The notes under the pieces: model-generated
The model's input: only the letters and a program-made list of their open reading frames with translations
Databases searched by the model: none
What the model was told of the DNA's origin: nothing
Position numbers and translations under genes: made by a program
DNA from: Salinisphaera sp. UBA1666
GTDB taxonomy: Bacteria > Pseudomonadota > Gammaproteobacteria > Nevskiales > Salinisphaeraceae
Reading direction: 5' to 3'
NCBI GenBank assembly: GCA_002320455.1
Contig: DCKU01000048.1
Coordinates: forward strand, 1 to 35,706
DNA: 35,706 nucleotides
Shown here: in pieces, positions 18,188-27,134 of the stretch
How the letters are laid out: every line of letters starts with the position of its first letter
Position numbering within the stretch: the stretch's first letter is position 1

Positions 18188-19591
18188 TTAGTGTTGTGTG
18201 CTCTGGCCGAGCTGTCGTGCGGGTTCCAGTCCATAGCGCGCCCGCGCCCAGACATAAAGCGCCAGCCCTACGCCCATCCACACCGCAAACAGCAGCCACT
18301 CCACGGGTTTGAGCGCCGACGGGCTCATAGGCAGGTACAGCCCCACGATGGCAATCGAGAGCACGATCGCGATCACGCCGAGCGTAATGCCGCCGCGGGT
18401 GCGAAACGGGCGCGGCATGTCCGGCTCACGCAGGCGCAGCACCACGAACGAAGCCGCCACGAACAGATAGGCGATGACGATGCCCAGGCCCCCGGCATCC
18501 ACCAGCCACACGGCCGTGGAGCGGCCGAAAAACGGCGCGATGGTGCTGACCAAACCGATAGCCAGAATCGCCACGTAGGGCGTGCGATGCTTCGGATGCA
18601 GCCGAGCGAAGACCGCCGGCAGCATGCCCGCTCGCGCCAGCGCATAGATCGCCCGCGAGCCGCCGATATAGAACGCGTTCCAGCTGGTCACGATGCCCGC
18701 CATGCCGGCCAGCACCATCAGCTTGCCGGCCCAGCTGGCGCCAAAGGCCGCGGCCATGGCCTGGGGCACGGCCAGGCCGTCGGGATCGATACCGGCCGCA
18801 CTCAGCACATAAGCGGTACCGAAAATCATTGCGGCGTACCAGACCACGGCCAACAGCACGGAAACGATCAACAGACGCCCGATATCCCGATGCGGCAGGT
18901 CGATCTCTTCGGCCGCCTGCGGAATCACGTCAAAGCCCACGAACATGAACGGCACCATGATGAGCACCGACAGGGCGCCCGCGGCCATGCTGGGCTCGCC
19001 GGTAAACAGCGGCAGAAGATTGTCTTGGCTGCCCGAAAATAGTGCACCGGTGAAAAACATCACGCCCACCACTGCGATCAGCAGGGTGACGAGTTTCTGC
19101 ACCAGAGCCGCCGTGCGCACGCCGACGTAGTTGATGCCCATCATGGTCAGCGAGCCTGCTACCGCAACGGCCACCCAGGTGGCTTTCACGTCGAAGCCGG
19201 CCACCGTCCAGAGATGGCCTACGTCATAGCCCGGCGCCAGGTTCTCGATCACCGTGGGCAGGGCCACCGCCTCGAAGGCCACCACGGTCATATAGCCCAG
19301 CACGATCGACCAGGTACAGATGAACGAAGCGAAATGGCCCAGGCCGCGATACGAATAGACGTGCTCGCCGCCGGCCTCGGGCATGGCCGCGGCCAGCTCG
19401 GCATAGGTCAAACCGACGCAGACGATGGCCAGGCCACCGAGCACAAAAGCGGCCACAGCGCCCAAGGAACCGGCGGTGGTGATCCAGTGGCCGGTCATTA
19501 CCACCCACCCCCAGCCGATCATGGCCCCGAAGGCCAGGGCCAGTACGTCTTTTCGGGCCAGGACACGTACAAAACGCGCGGTATCGGTCAT
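18188..19591 (-). CDS. APC-superfamily amino acid permease
   Basis: A 467-residue transporter with about twelve hydrophobic helices. Helix 1 carries the broken-helix glycine motif FGAMIGWGWVV, and YAELAAAMPEAGGEHVYSYRGLG in the second helix/loop is the classic APC family pattern. GFDVIPQAAEEIDLPHRDIGR after helix 6 is also typical. The substrate is probably an amino acid or amine, in symport or exchange. The gene is followed by the FNT channel and is divergent from the small orphan gene at 19777, leaving a 185-bp intergenic region. No biosynthetic or degradative genes nearby indicate the substrate. Confidence 0.9.
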   Translation of the reverse strand: MTDTARFVRVLARKDVLALAFGAMIGWGWVVMTGHWITTAGSLGAVAAFVLGGLAIVCVGLTYAELAAAMPEAGGEHVYSYRGLGHFASFICTWSIVLGYMTVVAFEAVALPTVIENLAPGYDVGHLWTVAGFDVKATWVAVAVAGSLTMMGINYVGVRTAALVQKLVTLLIAVVGVMFFTGALFSGSQDNLLPLFTGEPSMAAGALSVLIMVPFMFVGFDVIPQAAEEIDLPHRDIGRLLIVSVLLAVVWYAAMIFGTAYVLSAAGIDPDGLAVPQAMAAAFGASWAGKLMVLAGMAGIVTSWNAFYIGGSRAIYALARAGMLPAVFARLHPKHRTPYVAILAIGLVSTIAPFFGRSTAVWLVDAGGLGIVIAYLFVAASFVVLRLREPDMPRPFRTRGGITLGVIAIVLSIAIVGLYLPMSPSALKPVEWLLFAVWMGVGLALYVWARARYGLEPARQLGQSTQH

Positions 19592-19776
19592 CGAAGTCTC
19601 TTGGTTCTTGAAAGCGGGGTCGCACGCAAAGGCTGCGCCAAATCAAATTGCGCGGGTGTCATAGAATTCGCAATACGCGATCCGTCGCAGGCCTGCGGGA
19701 CGTTACGGATCACGCCCGCAGCGACAAGCTGTTATCGTCGCGACCGGATTGTATTCACCGACAGACGAGACACGAT

Positions 19777-19974
19777 ATGGACGTTAACGACTGGCAGAGC
19801 CTGGAACGCGACGATAAACGCGGCTTCGAGATTCTGGGCCGCGAGCAAGGCATGGGCTGGGAAGTCGAGGTGCGCTTCGACGGCGCCATCGAGCCCAAGC
19901 GCGACTCCGAGTCGGCCAAGGATCGTCAGGAAGCGGTCAAGGTCGGCCGTGAAATCGCCATGGCCGCGCTGTAG
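19777..19974 (+). CDS. Small acidic/charged hypothetical protein, 65 residues
   Basis: I do not recognise this protein. It starts MDVNDWQSLERDDKRGFEI at the ATG at 19777, is rich in Asp, Glu, Lys and Arg, and has no signal peptide or membrane segment. A central strand-like piece (GWEVEVRFDGAIEPKRD) is followed by a helix (RQEAVKVGREIAMAAL). The open frame extends upstream to 19648, but that part has poor composition. Support for a real gene is the position: a strong intrinsic terminator lies 22 bp after the stop in the same orientation and fits no other gene. Confidence 0.65.
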   Translation: MDVNDWQSLERDDKRGFEILGREQGMGWEVEVRFDGAIEPKRDSESAKDRQEAVKVGREIAMAAL

Positions 19975-19995
19975 ACCGCGATGGCTTTAGGGCTC

Positions 19996-20028
19996 AAAGC
20001 CGGCCCGTTCGCGGCGCCGGCTTTTTTG
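19996..20028 (+). terminator. Intrinsic terminator after the 65-residue orphan
   Basis: Arms AAAGCCGGC (19996-20004) and GCCGGCTTT (20016-20024) form a perfect 9-bp stem with an 11-base loop, ending in a run of six T (20022-20027). Confidence 0.88.
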
Positions 20029-20574
20029 TGGTTGCGTCGTGCAGATCAGCGGATAATCGATGCCGGAAAGCACGTTTGCGATGTCGTGGAGTCGTCGCCC
20101 AACTCGATGAAAGCTCACAATCTGCCGCGTCGTGTCTGTATTCGAGTGCCCTTCAGGGCCGGCGCAGACGGCCGGGGCGAGTGGGTGTCCGGCGCACCGC
20201 GCCGGCGTGGCCAGCATGTTTGAGCGCGGCCAGAGCCGCGTGAGTTCCTGGCCGTGTCCCAGTCGCCCCGGACGGCTGCGTGTACCCGCGTAGCGGGCGG
20301 GCATGTAGGGGGTCCTTTGCTTTGGTTCCTTTCATTTGGACAAGCAAATGAAAGGGACTCGCACTGCAGTGCGAAACCGGCGTCAAACGCATTCTTGATA
20401 GCGTGACGACTTTCCCGGTAGGCGCCTCACGAAACTCGCATGCTTAAGCGATCGGCAACAACGCGCGCCGCCACGGCTCCTATGGCGTTAGAGCTTGCCC
20501 GACGCAGGTTCGCCAAGACCCAATTTTAGGTGTTTGCGTTGACCCGTGTCAGTTTGAGAGCGGAGATTCAAAGA
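20029..20574. other. Gene-free stretch of about 550 bp
   Basis: Between the terminator at 20028 and the stop of the antiporter gene I see no supported gene. The middle is a structured repeat described separately (20160-20376). The parts at 20029-20159 and 20377-20574 show no hairpin with a T run, no clear promoter and no open frame with protein-like composition. The largest frame here (20153-20392, minus strand) is Arg/Pro/Thr/His-rich and follows the repeat. Confidence 0.6.
20160..20376. repeat. Structured intergenic repeat with two hairpins
   Basis: This non-coding block has the look of a dispersed bacterial repeat. At 20328-20355 the arms CCTTTCATTTG and CAAATGAAAGG form a perfect 11-bp stem around GACAAG. 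Directly after it, 20359-20374 is a perfect 16-base palindrome centred on GCACTGCAGTGC. I recall similar blocks, with a GGTTCCTTT...AAAGGGACT core, recurring in many proteobacterial genomes and often mis-annotated as short hypothetical proteins; that recollection could not be checked. Only one copy occurs in this window, so the boundaries are approximate. Confidence 0.5.
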
Positions 20575-22011
20575 TCAGCGGCTCGACGCCGCCGTTTTCT
20601 CGAACGTCAGCCCCCAGCTGGTCAGCGCCGCGAAGAGCATGATCAGCAGCAGAAACCAGCCCTGGAACACAAACGGGAAGACCGACGTGGGGGCGACGAC
20701 AGGCAGCCAGTCGTACTGGGTCTGCATGGACTGCAGCGTGGCCCAGCCCAGCAGAATGGGCGCGCCCCAGGGAAAGATATAGCCCAGCGCCGAGGTCACG
20801 GCGTCCAGCATATTGGCCCGGCGGTAGCGATGAATGCCATAACGCTCACCGATCTCGCGCACGAAGGGTGCGGCAGCAATCTCGGCGGCCGTGTTGATGG
20901 TGATGGCCGAGTTGAGGACCGCCACGATCAACCAGTTGGAAAACTCGGCGCGCTTGACCGAATCGCCGATCCAAACCATCAGCCGGCTCGTGATCGCAGC
21001 CATGGTGCCGCCGGCGCGCAGCAGGTGGGCCGCGGCCACGATGAGCAGAATCAGGATGGCCATGTTCATATAGCCCTGAACCCCGGCCACCAGCGCCCCG
21101 CTGACCACTTGATCGCTGTCGGGGTTAAACGCGAACACATCGGCAAAGCTGCCGGTATGCGCGGCCATCATGGTCGGCACCGCCGAAACCATGCCCCAGG
21201 TCAGCGACGTGATCAGGTGATGGCCGGTGAGCGCTAGCACCAGCACCAGCACGAACGGTACCAGCATCGCCAGGCCGGCGGCATCCGTGCTCGCCAGCAG
21301 ATTGGTGAGTGCGGCGTTACCCACGTCCACGCTGTCGGCTCCGGCCCCGCCGAAGATCACAAACAGAATTAGCGAGGGCACGGCGGCAGCGATGGAGTAC
21401 TTGAAACGCGAGCGCACCACGCCCGGCACGTCGGCATCCTGCGTAGTGGCCGAGACGATCGTGGTATCCGAGACCGGGGCCAGATTATCGCCAAAAATGG
21501 CGCCCGCCAGAATGGCAGCAAACAGCATAACCGGCTCGGCGCCGAGGGCCACCCCGGCGGGATACATCAACGTGCAAAACGCGACCGTCGTGCCGTAGCC
21601 GGTGCCCACCGCGGTCGAAAACACCGCGGCCAGCACGAATGTCAGCCCCGTGAACAGCCCGCCCGTGGCCCCGGAAGTGCCGCCGAGCCAGACCAGGCCC
21701 TCGACCAGCCCGCCGGCCTGCAGTACCTGGGCGAACATGCCGGCATAGAACCACGCCACGATAGCCACCACGCCCACCGGCTGCGTCATGCCGGTGAACA
21801 GATTCTGGGCATAGTCGTGCCAGCTGCTGCGACAGAACAACAAGCCCAGAGTGATGCCGAACATCGCGCCCATGACCAGACCGATCTCCGAGGTCAGCCC
21901 CGCCACGCTGGTCGTAATCGCCCAGATCACGAAGAACAGCAACGGCACGGCTGCGCCGAACGCGCCCAGCCGGAAGTTCAGGGTCGAGGCATACGCACTC
22001 GTATCGCTCAT
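20575..22011 (-). CDS. Na+/H+ antiporter NhaC family protein
   Basis: A 478-residue transporter with about eleven to twelve membrane segments. The stretch AAILAGAIFGDNLAPVSDTTIVSATTQD, with a charged pair in the fourth to fifth helices, is the NhaC family signature. The later SAITINTAAEIAAAPFVREIGERYGI and LGYIFPWGAPILLGWA fit the second inverted half. It would exchange sodium, or possibly organic substrates, for protons across the inner membrane. The ATG at 22011 opens directly before the first hydrophilic residues. It is divergent from the MFS transporter with 227 bp between starts, where I see no clear promoter. The downstream side is the repeat region, without a visible terminator. Confidence 0.88.
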   Translation of the reverse strand: MSDTSAYASTLNFRLGAFGAAVPLLFFVIWAITTSVAGLTSEIGLVMGAMFGITLGLLFCRSSWHDYAQNLFTGMTQPVGVVAIVAWFYAGMFAQVLQAGGLVEGLVWLGGTSGATGGLFTGLTFVLAAVFSTAVGTGYGTTVAFCTLMYPAGVALGAEPVMLFAAILAGAIFGDNLAPVSDTTIVSATTQDADVPGVVRSRFKYSIAAAVPSLILFVIFGGAGADSVDVGNAALTNLLASTDAAGLAMLVPFVLVLVLALTGHHLITSLTWGMVSAVPTMMAAHTGSFADVFAFNPDSDQVVSGALVAGVQGYMNMAILILLIVAAAHLLRAGGTMAAITSRLMVWIGDSVKRAEFSNWLIVAVLNSAITINTAAEIAAAPFVREIGERYGIHRYRRANMLDAVTSALGYIFPWGAPILLGWATLQSMQTQYDWLPVVAPTSVFPFVFQGWFLLLIMLFAALTSWGLTFEKTAASSR

Positions 22012-22238
22012 AGATCAATCTTCATGGTGGGGCCAGGCGGCTCCGCGAGCCGGTTCGGGCCGCAACGCCCGGGACCGAGCGCCGCCGCGTGACGCCGTAG
22101 TATCCAGACGCAGACCGAACAGGTCCAGATGCACACGCGTGTTTGCAAGGCTGCAATCAACGTTTGCATCCAAGACGGATTCCACGACGCCGCGCGCTGG
22201 CTAGCATGACGATATCGTTTCGTTTCTGGAATGCGATC

Positions 22239-23504
22239 ATGGTTGAACACACACCGTCACCCGAGGCTGCGGTCACGCGCGGCCAGCAGATGGTTGCTGT
22301 GGCCCTGGCCGGGCTTGCCATCATCACCGCCGGCTCGTTCACTACCCTGTCCGGGCTTTTGACCGCCGAGCTCGGCCAGGCGCTGGGCTGGACGAGCAGC
22401 GCGACCGCCGTGGGGGTGGCTATCAATATGGCGCTTTATGGAGCAGCGGCCCCGTTTGCCCTGCATGCCATGACACGGTTTGGCATCCGGCGCGTGACCG
22501 TCATCGCCCTGGCCGGGCTGATCGTGGGCAGCGCGCTGTGTGCGCTGGGTAACGTCTGGATATTCAACCTGGCCTGGGGGCTCATCGTAGGCAGCGCCAC
22601 CGGTGCGCTGACCATGGCCTACGGCGCATTCGTGGCCCGGCTGTGGTTTGCCCGCACCGGCACGGCCACCGGCGTACTGACGGCGGCGGCGGTGATCGGC
22701 CAGTTCGCCTTCTTGCCGGGCTGGGCCTGTTTGGCCGGGGTCTTTGGCTGGCGCGCGGCACTGGTCGGCGCATCGAGTCTGGCCTTGGTCACCATCGTGG
22801 CCCATGGCCTGTTCATGACGGAGCGCGCTTCAGGCATCAAAAGCATTCAGGCGCGCCGGCTGGATACGAACGAACGCCTGTCCGACGTGCTGGGCGTACT
22901 GCGCGAAGCGGTTGCACAGCCCACGTTCTGGATTATCGCTGCGCACTTCGCGATGTGCGGGGCCACCACCAACGGCCTGATGTGGTCAAGCTTCACCCCG
23001 GCCGCTGTGAACCACGGCATGAGCACGGAAGCGGCCTCCACGATCCTGTTGTTGATCGGGCTATTCAACGTGCCGGGCACCATCGCCGCCGGCTGGCTCT
23101 CGGATCGTATGAGCCGGCGCGCGCTGCTGGCCATGGTATTCCTGCTGCGCGCGGCCACGCTGGCCGTACTGCCCTGGCTGCTGGCTGATCAGCTTACACC
23201 GATGTTGATCGCCTTCGGCGTGGTCTTCGGCCTGTTCGACGTCGCCACCGTGCCGCCGGTCATCGCGCTGGCCAATCAGGTGTTCGGCCATCGCGGGCCG
23301 GCCGTGTTCGCCTGGATTAACGGCGCGCACCAGCTGGGGGCAGGCGCCATGGTGGCCGCGGGCGGGCTGATTCAAGGCACAACCGGCTCGTTCTTCGGGC
23401 TGTGGCTTTTAGCGGCCGCAACCTGTGTGACCGCCGCCCTCACGGTTTATGCCAGCCGCTACCGGCCGATTGGTACCGCCGGTACCGCGCCCTCGCCGGC
23501 CTGA
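22239..23504 (+). CDS. MFS transporter
   Basis: A 421-residue major facilitator with twelve predicted helices. Helix 1 (VAVALAGLAIITAGSFTTLSG) begins near residue 16. The loop 2-3 region GIRRVTVIALAGLIVGSALCALG, the central charged loop (ERASGIKSIQARRLDTNERLSDVLG, about 195-220) and the second-half loop GWLSDRMSRRALL are typical. It resembles the monocarboxylate/oxalate-formate branch of the MFS, without a clear substrate. The ATG at 22239 (MVEHTPSPEAAVTRG) is preferred; an in-frame ATG at 22206 adds 11 residues. The LysR regulator follows 39 bp downstream, so this is likely a two-gene unit. Confidence 0.85.
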   Translation: MVEHTPSPEAAVTRGQQMVAVALAGLAIITAGSFTTLSGLLTAELGQALGWTSSATAVGVAINMALYGAAAPFALHAMTRFGIRRVTVIALAGLIVGSALCALGNVWIFNLAWGLIVGSATGALTMAYGAFVARLWFARTGTATGVLTAAAVIGQFAFLPGWACLAGVFGWRAALVGASSLALVTIVAHGLFMTERASGIKSIQARRLDTNERLSDVLGVLREAVAQPTFWIIAAHFAMCGATTNGLMWSSFTPAAVNHGMSTEAASTILLLIGLFNVPGTIAAGWLSDRMSRRALLAMVFLLRAATLAVLPWLLADQLTPMLIAFGVVFGLFDVATVPPVIALANQVFGHRGPAVFAWINGAHQLGAGAMVAAGGLIQGTTGSFFGLWLLAAATCVTAALTVYASRYRPIGTAGTAPSPA

Positions 23505-23543
23505 TCGATATCCGCCGCGCGTGCTTCATGGCACCGTGGCGGT

Positions 23544-24413
23544 ATGGCGCTAGACGACTGGAACCAGCTCCGCCTGATACTGGCGATCGCCCGGGCGGGC
23601 ACCCTGGCCGGGGCCGCGCGACATCTCGGCGTGTCGCACGCGACGGCCTACCGACGGCTGGGCCGGCTGGAGGCCGCGCTCGGGGAGACGCTGTTCACCC
23701 GTGGTACCGGCGGTTATACCGCGACGGCCGCAGGCCGGCGGCTCGTGGCAGCCGCCGAGACGGCCGAGGCAGCGATCACACATGCCGCCCAGGCCGAGTC
23801 GACGCAGCCTGCCCGGCTGACCGTGGCAACCACGGAGCTCTTGTTCGAGGGCCTGGTCGCCGAGCTGTTGTCGCTGTTTCAGGCCATGCGCCCCGATATC
23901 GCGCTGGATATCGTCATCGATGGCCGGGTGGAAAATCTGGCCCATCGCCGCGTGGATATCGCCATTCGGCCGGGCAACACGCCGCCGGACTACTTGATTG
24001 GCCGGCCAGTGGGCACGATCACACAGGCGGTCTATCGCCTGGTCGATAAGCCGGCCACGCTTGCCCCTTGCTGGGTCATGCCGGATACCCAGAGCGAGCA
24101 CACCGCCCTGTTGGCTTGGCACCGCACTCAGCGGCACGCGCGGGATGGCGCCTGCTATGTGAACACCGAAATGGGGGCCCGCCGCGCGGTGCTGGCCGGC
24201 CTGGGCCAGGCGGTGCTTCCGACCTATATCGGCGAAGGTGATCCACGCCTGGTGCGGGTCACGCCGCCGATCGAGGCGCTGGCCACGCAGTGCTGGCTAT
24301 TGCACCACCCGGCCCTACGCGCTCACCCGCTCGTCAGCGAGCTGTCGGCCACGCTGGGCCCGCAGCTGGGCCAGCGACTGGCCGGGCTCGAGCCCGGCAC
24401 GGCCGTCGTTTAG
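23544..24413 (+). CDS. LysR-family transcriptional regulator
   Basis: A 289-residue LysR-type regulator. The winged helix-turn-helix occupies residues 1-60: WNQLRLILAIARAGTLAGAARHL, then the recognition helix SHATAYRRLGRLEAALG and the wing LFTRGTGGYTATAAGRRL. A periplasmic-binding-like effector domain follows, with RVDIAIRPGN and the MGARRAVLAGLGQAVLPTYIGEG segment. The ATG at 23544 directly precedes the HTH. It is the second gene after the MFS transporter, which is a plausible target along with the divergent antiporter (inference). Its last 99 bp overlap the tail of the convergent nuclease gene, but its own length is normal for the family. Confidence 0.9.
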   Translation: MALDDWNQLRLILAIARAGTLAGAARHLGVSHATAYRRLGRLEAALGETLFTRGTGGYTATAAGRRLVAAAETAEAAITHAAQAESTQPARLTVATTELLFEGLVAELLSLFQAMRPDIALDIVIDGRVENLAHRRVDIAIRPGNTPPDYLIGRPVGTITQAVYRLVDKPATLAPCWVMPDTQSEHTALLAWHRTQRHARDGACYVNTEMGARRAVLAGLGQAVLPTYIGEGDPRLVRVTPPIEALATQCWLLHHPALRAHPLVSELSATLGPQLGQRLAGLEPGTAVV

Positions 24414-26954
24414 CGCCTTATCGGCTCCGGGAAACGCCCGCCCGTTGGGCAAGAGACAGCTCGTTCTTGCTTGGCGCCTCGGCAGCTCGAACTGCAGGCG
24501 AATCGGGTCGTGATCGCTGGCCTGCTCGGCGAACTCGGCGTTGACGTGAACCACGTCGACCTGGCGCGTGGCCTCGGCTAGCGCCGGCGTGACGAACGCG
24601 TGGTCCAAAGCCTGAGAGTTGCCCTGGAATACATAGGTGTATTGCTCGGCCGGCGCCAACCGACCCAACAGATCGGCCACCACCGGCGCGCCGTCGGCTT
24701 CACCGGTCAGGGTCTTGAGGGGCGGGTTGAAGGCAAACTCGTTGAAGTCGCCCACCACAGCGATACGGGCATCTGGCACGGCAGCGCGGGCGTCATCGAT
24801 AAACGCGTTGACGATCGCAGCCTGGCGCGTGCGCTTGTCGGAGCCGCCGTTGACGGGCGGCTGGATGGCGCCGAACAGCGACGTGCTGCCGCCTTTCGAG
24901 GTGAAGTGGTTATCGATGACCAGCACGCGCTGGCCGTTGAAGCCGAACAGCGCGGCCAGGGGTTTGCGGCTGTTGGCAAACGCGGAATTCTGCGGCTGGA
25001 TCCGGCCCGGGTTGGCGGAGAGCGTCAACGCGCCGCGTGCATCGGCACCAACGGCCACTGCGGTGGTGGCATCACCCGTGGCCCCAACGTCAACGAGAGA
25101 GACACGCGCCGGGTTATAGAGATACGCCACCCGGATATTGCCGCCCGGCTGGCCGCCGTTGGTACCGGCGACAGGCGCAATCTCGGTGAAGGCGTAGCGC
25201 GGCCCGCCGGCGGCCACGATGGCGTCAACGAGACGCTGCAGGGTCTGGTCGGCCGCCGTGATGTCGTCGCCCCGCGCCGAGCCCGAGTTGTCCTGGACTT
25301 CTTGCAGGGCCACGATATCCGGGCCGCGCAGGCGGCCCGCGATCTGGCCAGCGATCGCGCGGAACTTACCGCCCGCGATATCGGCATCGCCGTCGTCATC
25401 GTTGGGGTCCAAATTCTCGACGTTGTAACTGGCCAGGCTCAGCACGTCGCCACCGATCAGCGCATCCGCCGTCTCGGGCGCGAGCCGGCTGGCACTCGGT
25501 GCGGCCAGCTCGTTTGGCCGGATCTCGAACTGGCCAAAGGCATACCCCAGCGTGCCGGTAATGCGTGCAAACCGTGCGCCGACGTTCACCCCCTCAAGCG
25601 AGCCGGCCTCGATCTGTAGGCGCTCGGGGTTGTAATCCACCTGCTGCCCCGGCTGGTCGATGATCGTGATGCCGCCGCGCGCGTTCAGGCCGGTAGCGTT
25701 GGCACCGGCATCGGCCACGACATAGGTTTCGCCGAAGCGGTTGACGGGCGCGATCACCCGGGCATCGTTGATGCGCACCTGCATGGACTCCAGCGACTCA
25801 TAGAAATCCAGCCCGTCTTCGCGCACGTCGAATACGTTGCTGTCGTTATCAATGACGTTGCCGCTGGCATCGTCCTCGATGATCTCCGTGGGGGCCGTAC
25901 GCCCGCCCTGGCCGATGACCACCGGCGTGATGGTACGGCTGGACAGGCGCGTATCGTCGGCGGACAACCGTGCGATGCCCTGCCCGTCGGTGGTCGTAAT
26001 TTCTGTCACCGGCAGGTTGTCGGTGTCGTTGCCGGCAAAATATTCGGTCACGCGGCCGGACACGGCGACTGCATCGCCCACCTGTAGTTCACGGCCGTTG
26101 ACGTCGGCCGGCGCGCTGCCGGTGAATACTTTTACTGCCTCGCTGGTGGCGGGGTCGTCGTCGGCATCCGGATCTTGAACGGTGATGCTGTTATCACCTA
26201 CCCCGGTCACAATGCCCGGCACGTCGGCCACGGTTTGGCCGCGATACGGCGAGGCCTGGGCCGCGCCCTGGATGTCGTGAATCCGCAGGCCGAACTGTGT
26301 CTGGCCCGGCTCTGTTGATGTCTCGCTCCCGTCGTCGACGGCGGTGGCGTTGGCAGCGTTCGGCGTCGGTATCCCTAGCGCAAAGGCGCGTGTGTCGCGC
26401 ACGTGGCCACCGCTGTCGGGCATCCGCTGCAGCGAGAGCCGATCCTTGTCGCCGGTGGCGTCTTCATCCAGCTGCGGCCCGGCCACGAGCAGCGGTGCCA
26501 AGACCTCGGCATCGGCGTCACCGGTGCCGTAGACCACGGCATCGATCAGACCGGACGTGGTAACCGGGGTGCCGTCTGGAAACCGATCGGCGCTGCCGGT
26601 ATACAACGCCACCGCGTCTTGACCGTTCTGCAGACCGTTGCTGCCAAAGACCGTAGCCACACCGGGCACGCCGTCATTGCCCAGCACGTAATAACCCGCG
26701 GGCGAGGTTACGGCCCCGTCGAGATCATAGGCGGCATAACTGTCGCCCGTGGCCCCGTTGTAGAAGACCAGCACATGATCATCCAGCGCGGTATTGCCCG
26801 CGCCGCCGTCGGACAGCTCCACGAACTCGGCCGTGTCGAGGCCGTCGGTATCGCTGTCGAGCTCGTTGATAACGATCTGCGGGCCGGCATGGGCCAGGCC
26901 GCCGGCCACGAGCAGGGCCAATGCGGTCGTGCGTTGAATCAGTCGAGCGTTCAT
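24315..26954 (-). CDS. ExeM/NucH-family extracellular endonuclease
   Basis: An exported nuclease of about 879 residues. The signal peptide starts at the ATG at 26954 (MNARLIQRTTALALLVAGGLAHA). The mature protein begins with a lamin-tail-like domain (IVINELDSDTDGLDTAEFVEL), then an OB-fold-like middle (PGIVTGVGDNSITVQDPDADDD, VGDAVAVSGRVTEYF), then an endonuclease/exonuclease/phosphatase domain with SLASYNVENLDPND, the catalytic Glu in VALQEVQDN, VIDNHFTSKGG, VVGDFNEFAFNPPL and EQASDHDPIRLQFEL. This matches ExeM/NucH enzymes that degrade extracellular DNA. Such proteins normally end soon after the SDHDP strand. Here about 50 low-complexity residues follow, antisense to the last third of the LysR effector domain, which suggests a lost stop or a frameshift. 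Confidence 0.88.
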   Translation of the reverse strand: MNARLIQRTTALALLVAGGLAHAGPQIVINELDSDTDGLDTAEFVELSDGGAGNTALDDHVLVFYNGATGDSYAAYDLDGAVTSPAGYYVLGNDGVPGVATVFGSNGLQNGQDAVALYTGSADRFPDGTPVTTSGLIDAVVYGTGDADAEVLAPLLVAGPQLDEDATGDKDRLSLQRMPDSGGHVRDTRAFALGIPTPNAANATAVDDGSETSTEPGQTQFGLRIHDIQGAAQASPYRGQTVADVPGIVTGVGDNSITVQDPDADDDPATSEAVKVFTGSAPADVNGRELQVGDAVAVSGRVTEYFAGNDTDNLPVTEITTTDGQGIARLSADDTRLSSRTITPVVIGQGGRTAPTEIIEDDASGNVIDNDSNVFDVREDGLDFYESLESMQVRINDARVIAPVNRFGETYVVADAGANATGLNARGGITIIDQPGQQVDYNPERLQIEAGSLEGVNVGARFARITGTLGYAFGQFEIRPNELAAPSASRLAPETADALIGGDVLSLASYNVENLDPNDDDGDADIAGGKFRAIAGQIAGRLRGPDIVALQEVQDNSGSARGDDITAADQTLQRLVDAIVAAGGPRYAFTEIAPVAGTNGGQPGGNIRVAYLYNPARVSLVDVGATGDATTAVAVGADARGALTLSANPGRIQPQNSAFANSRKPLAALFGFNGQRVLVIDNHFTSKGGSTSLFGAIQPPVNGGSDKRTRQAAIVNAFIDDARAAVPDARIAVVGDFNEFAFNPPLKTLTGEADGAPVVADLLGRLAPAEQYTYVFQGNSQALDHAFVTPALAEATRQVDVVHVNAEFAEQASDHDPIRLQFELPRRQARTSCLLPNGRAFPGADKALNDGRAGLEPGQSLAQLRAQRGRQLADERVSA

Positions 26955-27090
26955 GAGCGGCTTTCGAGACATTGATAGCAACAGCCTGCCTGTGGTTGAT
27001 GGCAGTTTCATGTCCGGTGCGCAATGCGGGCGGTCACGCCGCTAGGGCCAGCCGACGTGACCTCGCTTGTCGGGCGGCGACAGGCGCTCA

Positions 27091-27118
27091 GCCGGGCTCG
27101 GCCGGGCTCGGCCCGGCC
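27091..27118. repeat. Short GC tandem repeat with strong hairpin
   Basis: GCCGGGCTCG occurs twice in tandem (27091-27110), followed by GCCCGGCC. GGCCGGGC (27100-27107) and GCCCGGCC (27111-27118) form a perfect 8-bp stem with a 3-base loop, 17 bp downstream of the condensation-domain gene stop. There is no T run on the minus strand, so a factor-independent terminator is not supported. Confidence 0.5.
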
Positions 27119-27134
27119 AAGCCATCAGCCGGCA

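Noticed and set aside
18179..18199. 7-bp inverted repeat CACAACA/TGTTGTG around the APC permease stop codon
   Set aside because: It lacks a T run and has a short stem; probably chance in this context.
20153..20392. Minus-strand open frame of 79 residues inside the intergenic repeat
   Set aside because: Composition is Arg/Pro/Thr/His-rich without domain character, and it follows the hairpin repeat; likely a spurious frame.
22012..22238. Possible regulatory sites for the LysR protein between the divergent antiporter and MFS genes
   Set aside because: I looked for a T-N11-A dyad and a good promoter and found nothing convincing.
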